Source: Cryptomeria japonica (taxonomy: Eukaryota > Streptophyta > Pinopsida > Cupressales > Cupressaceae). From it: a stretch of DNA of 64,000 bases. The DNA is taken from NCBI RefSeq assembly GCF_030272615.1, contig NC_081411.1:38696640-38760639 (forward strand). Direction: 5' to 3'. The position numbers and the translations under genes are program-made. Below are positions 63,438 through 64,000 of this stretch, in pieces. The notes under the pieces are model-generated. The model was not told the DNA's origin. It ran no database searches and saw only the letters and a program-made list of their open reading frames with translations. Position 1 is the stretch's first letter, and each line of letters begins with the position of its first letter.

Positions 63438-64000
63438 ATGCAGGAAAAGAAGCATGAACAGGACAAACAAGAATATGTGGTGTTGGATGAGATTCCTGAA
63501 AATGAAATGTCACAAGTACTTGATGCTCAGCAGCAACAGATTGTCCCACAAACTCCTGCAAGTGTTAGATGTTCTACAAGATCAAGTAGACCCCCTAAAA
63601 GATTTTCTCCTTCTTTGTATTCTATTTTATTAACTGATTCTGGTGAACCAGAAGAATATGAAGGAGCAATGCAAGTGGATGCCAAACAATAGTGGGAGCT
63701 AGGCATGAAAGAGGAGATGGAATCCTTGATGAAAAATAAGACTTGGGACTTAGTCCCTTTACCTACAGAAAAAAGAGTGTTGCCTAACAAATGGGTTTAT
63801 CAAATGAAGGAGGAGGAAGGAGGTTAGAAAAGATATAAGGCCAGACTTGTCGTAAAAGGTTTTGCATAGAAAAAGGGTATAGATTATGATGAAATATTTT
63901 GTTCAGTTTTAAAAATGACTTCAATTAGAACTGTACTTAGTCTTGTGGCTGCAGATAATTTACATCTTGAACAATTAGATGTCGAAACAAATTTTCTCCA
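63438..64000 (+). pseudogene. Copia B reverse transcriptase, N-terminal part
   Basis: After a TAG at 63435 the frame continues with EQDKQEYVVLDEIPENEM and RSSRPPKRFSPSLYSI, the integrase-RT linker. Then it reads MKEEMESLMKNKTWDLVPL, NKWVYQMKEEEGG and KARLVVKGFA, with stops at about 63690, 63825 and 63870. Near the window edge it reads KKGIDYDEIF and LEQLDVETNFL. The catalytic YVDD region lies outside the window. Confidence 0.82.

Larger units (their letters stand above)
29830..64000 (+). mobile_element. Ty3/gypsy element 'F', heavily decayed, interrupted, 3' end not in window
   Basis: The 5' LTR is 29830-32602. The 3' LTR begins at 37716 with the same TGTTACATCCCTCTTGT. It is split by copia C at 39995 and again at 60046, and its last about 670 bp are not in the window. 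The primer site is at 32605 and the purine tract at 37703-37715. The internal 5.1 kb holds gag, protease, RT, RNase H, integrase and a chromo-like C-terminus in plus orientation, all broken by frequent stops. The element entered the LINE fragment: GAAAA precedes it at 29825-29829, but the matching right duplication cannot be seen. The stop density suggests it is among the oldest layers here. Confidence 0.85.
60852..64000 (+). mobile_element. Ty1/copia element 'B', same family as copia A, runs off the window
   Basis: LTR 60852-61215, primer site 61218-61229, then gag, protease, integrase and the start of RT in plus orientation. Its proteins align closely with copia A (45081-50048), which is in the opposite orientation about 10.8 kb away. 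The element is truncated by the window edge, so its 3' LTR and right duplication are not seen; AGATG precedes it on the left. Confidence 0.92.

Noticed and set aside
1-64000. tRNA genes, rRNA, CRISPR arrays, bacterial operons or terminators
   Set aside because: The only tRNA-like matches are 12-14-base primer-binding sites. No cloverleaf, rRNA segment or spaced palindromic array was seen.

Overview
The window is plant nuclear repeat DNA. I see no host gene, rRNA, tRNA gene, CRISPR array or bacterial feature. Everything I can recognise is transposable-element sequence in stacked insertions, most of it decayed by stops and frameshifts. The AT-rich background, 1-2.8 kb LTRs, tRNA-Met-type primer sites and deep nesting suggest a land plant with a large, slowly purged genome. 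A gymnosperm such as a conifer is plausible, but that is inference and the sequence does not prove it.

First nest (about 720-29829). A plus-strand L1-type LINE fragment (720-1624) is cut inside its RNase H domain and resumes at 29661-29829. The cut is a minus-strand Ty3/gypsy chromovirus, 'G1' (1625-29655, target duplication GGGAC/GAGAC). G1 is itself cut twice. In its integrase lies a minus-strand gag-protease-only LTR element, 'TR-GAG' (3636-14436, duplication GTGAT). Inside that sits a plus-strand, apparently non-autonomous copia-like element, 'E' (5359-12057, TTCAA/TCCAA). E carries a coiled-coil/zinc-knuckle gag and long uncharacterised ORFs instead of pol. In its gag, G1 is cut by a 9.6-kb DNA transposon (18130-27695). 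For G1, TR-GAG, E and the DNA transposon, removing the insert and one duplication copy rejoins the host element's reading frame, which supports the boundaries.

The DNA transposon is the most interesting object. Its plus-strand gene (19259-22158, one intron) encodes a large DDE-like transposase with Cys/His clusters that I cannot place confidently in a named superfamily. A convergent multi-exon gene on the minus strand (25037-22825) encodes a proline-rich accessory protein, and its last symmetric 72-bp exon has been amplified in tandem together with its intron. GGGCCC-containing repeats lie towards both ends.

Second nest (29830-64000, open at the right edge). A badly decayed plus-strand gypsy element 'F' has 2.8-kb LTRs, and its 3' LTR was hit twice. 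The first hit is a minus-strand copia 'C' (39995-59651), which contains minus-strand copia 'A' (45081-50048, duplication CTAAC) and minus-strand copia 'D' (50711-57672, duplication GCATT). D is the best preserved: a 1,413-codon gag-pol frame with only two internal stops and 1,141-bp LTRs. The second hit is an unidentified LTR-like sequence 'G' (from 60046), containing a plus-strand member of the copia A family, 'B' (60852 to the window end).

The elements fit together only as layers of insertion. The autonomous types (G1, F, A/B, C, D) encode gag, protease, integrase and RT/RNase H. TR-GAG and E lack visible polymerase and would have depended on helpers. No element is intact at the sequence level, although D is close.
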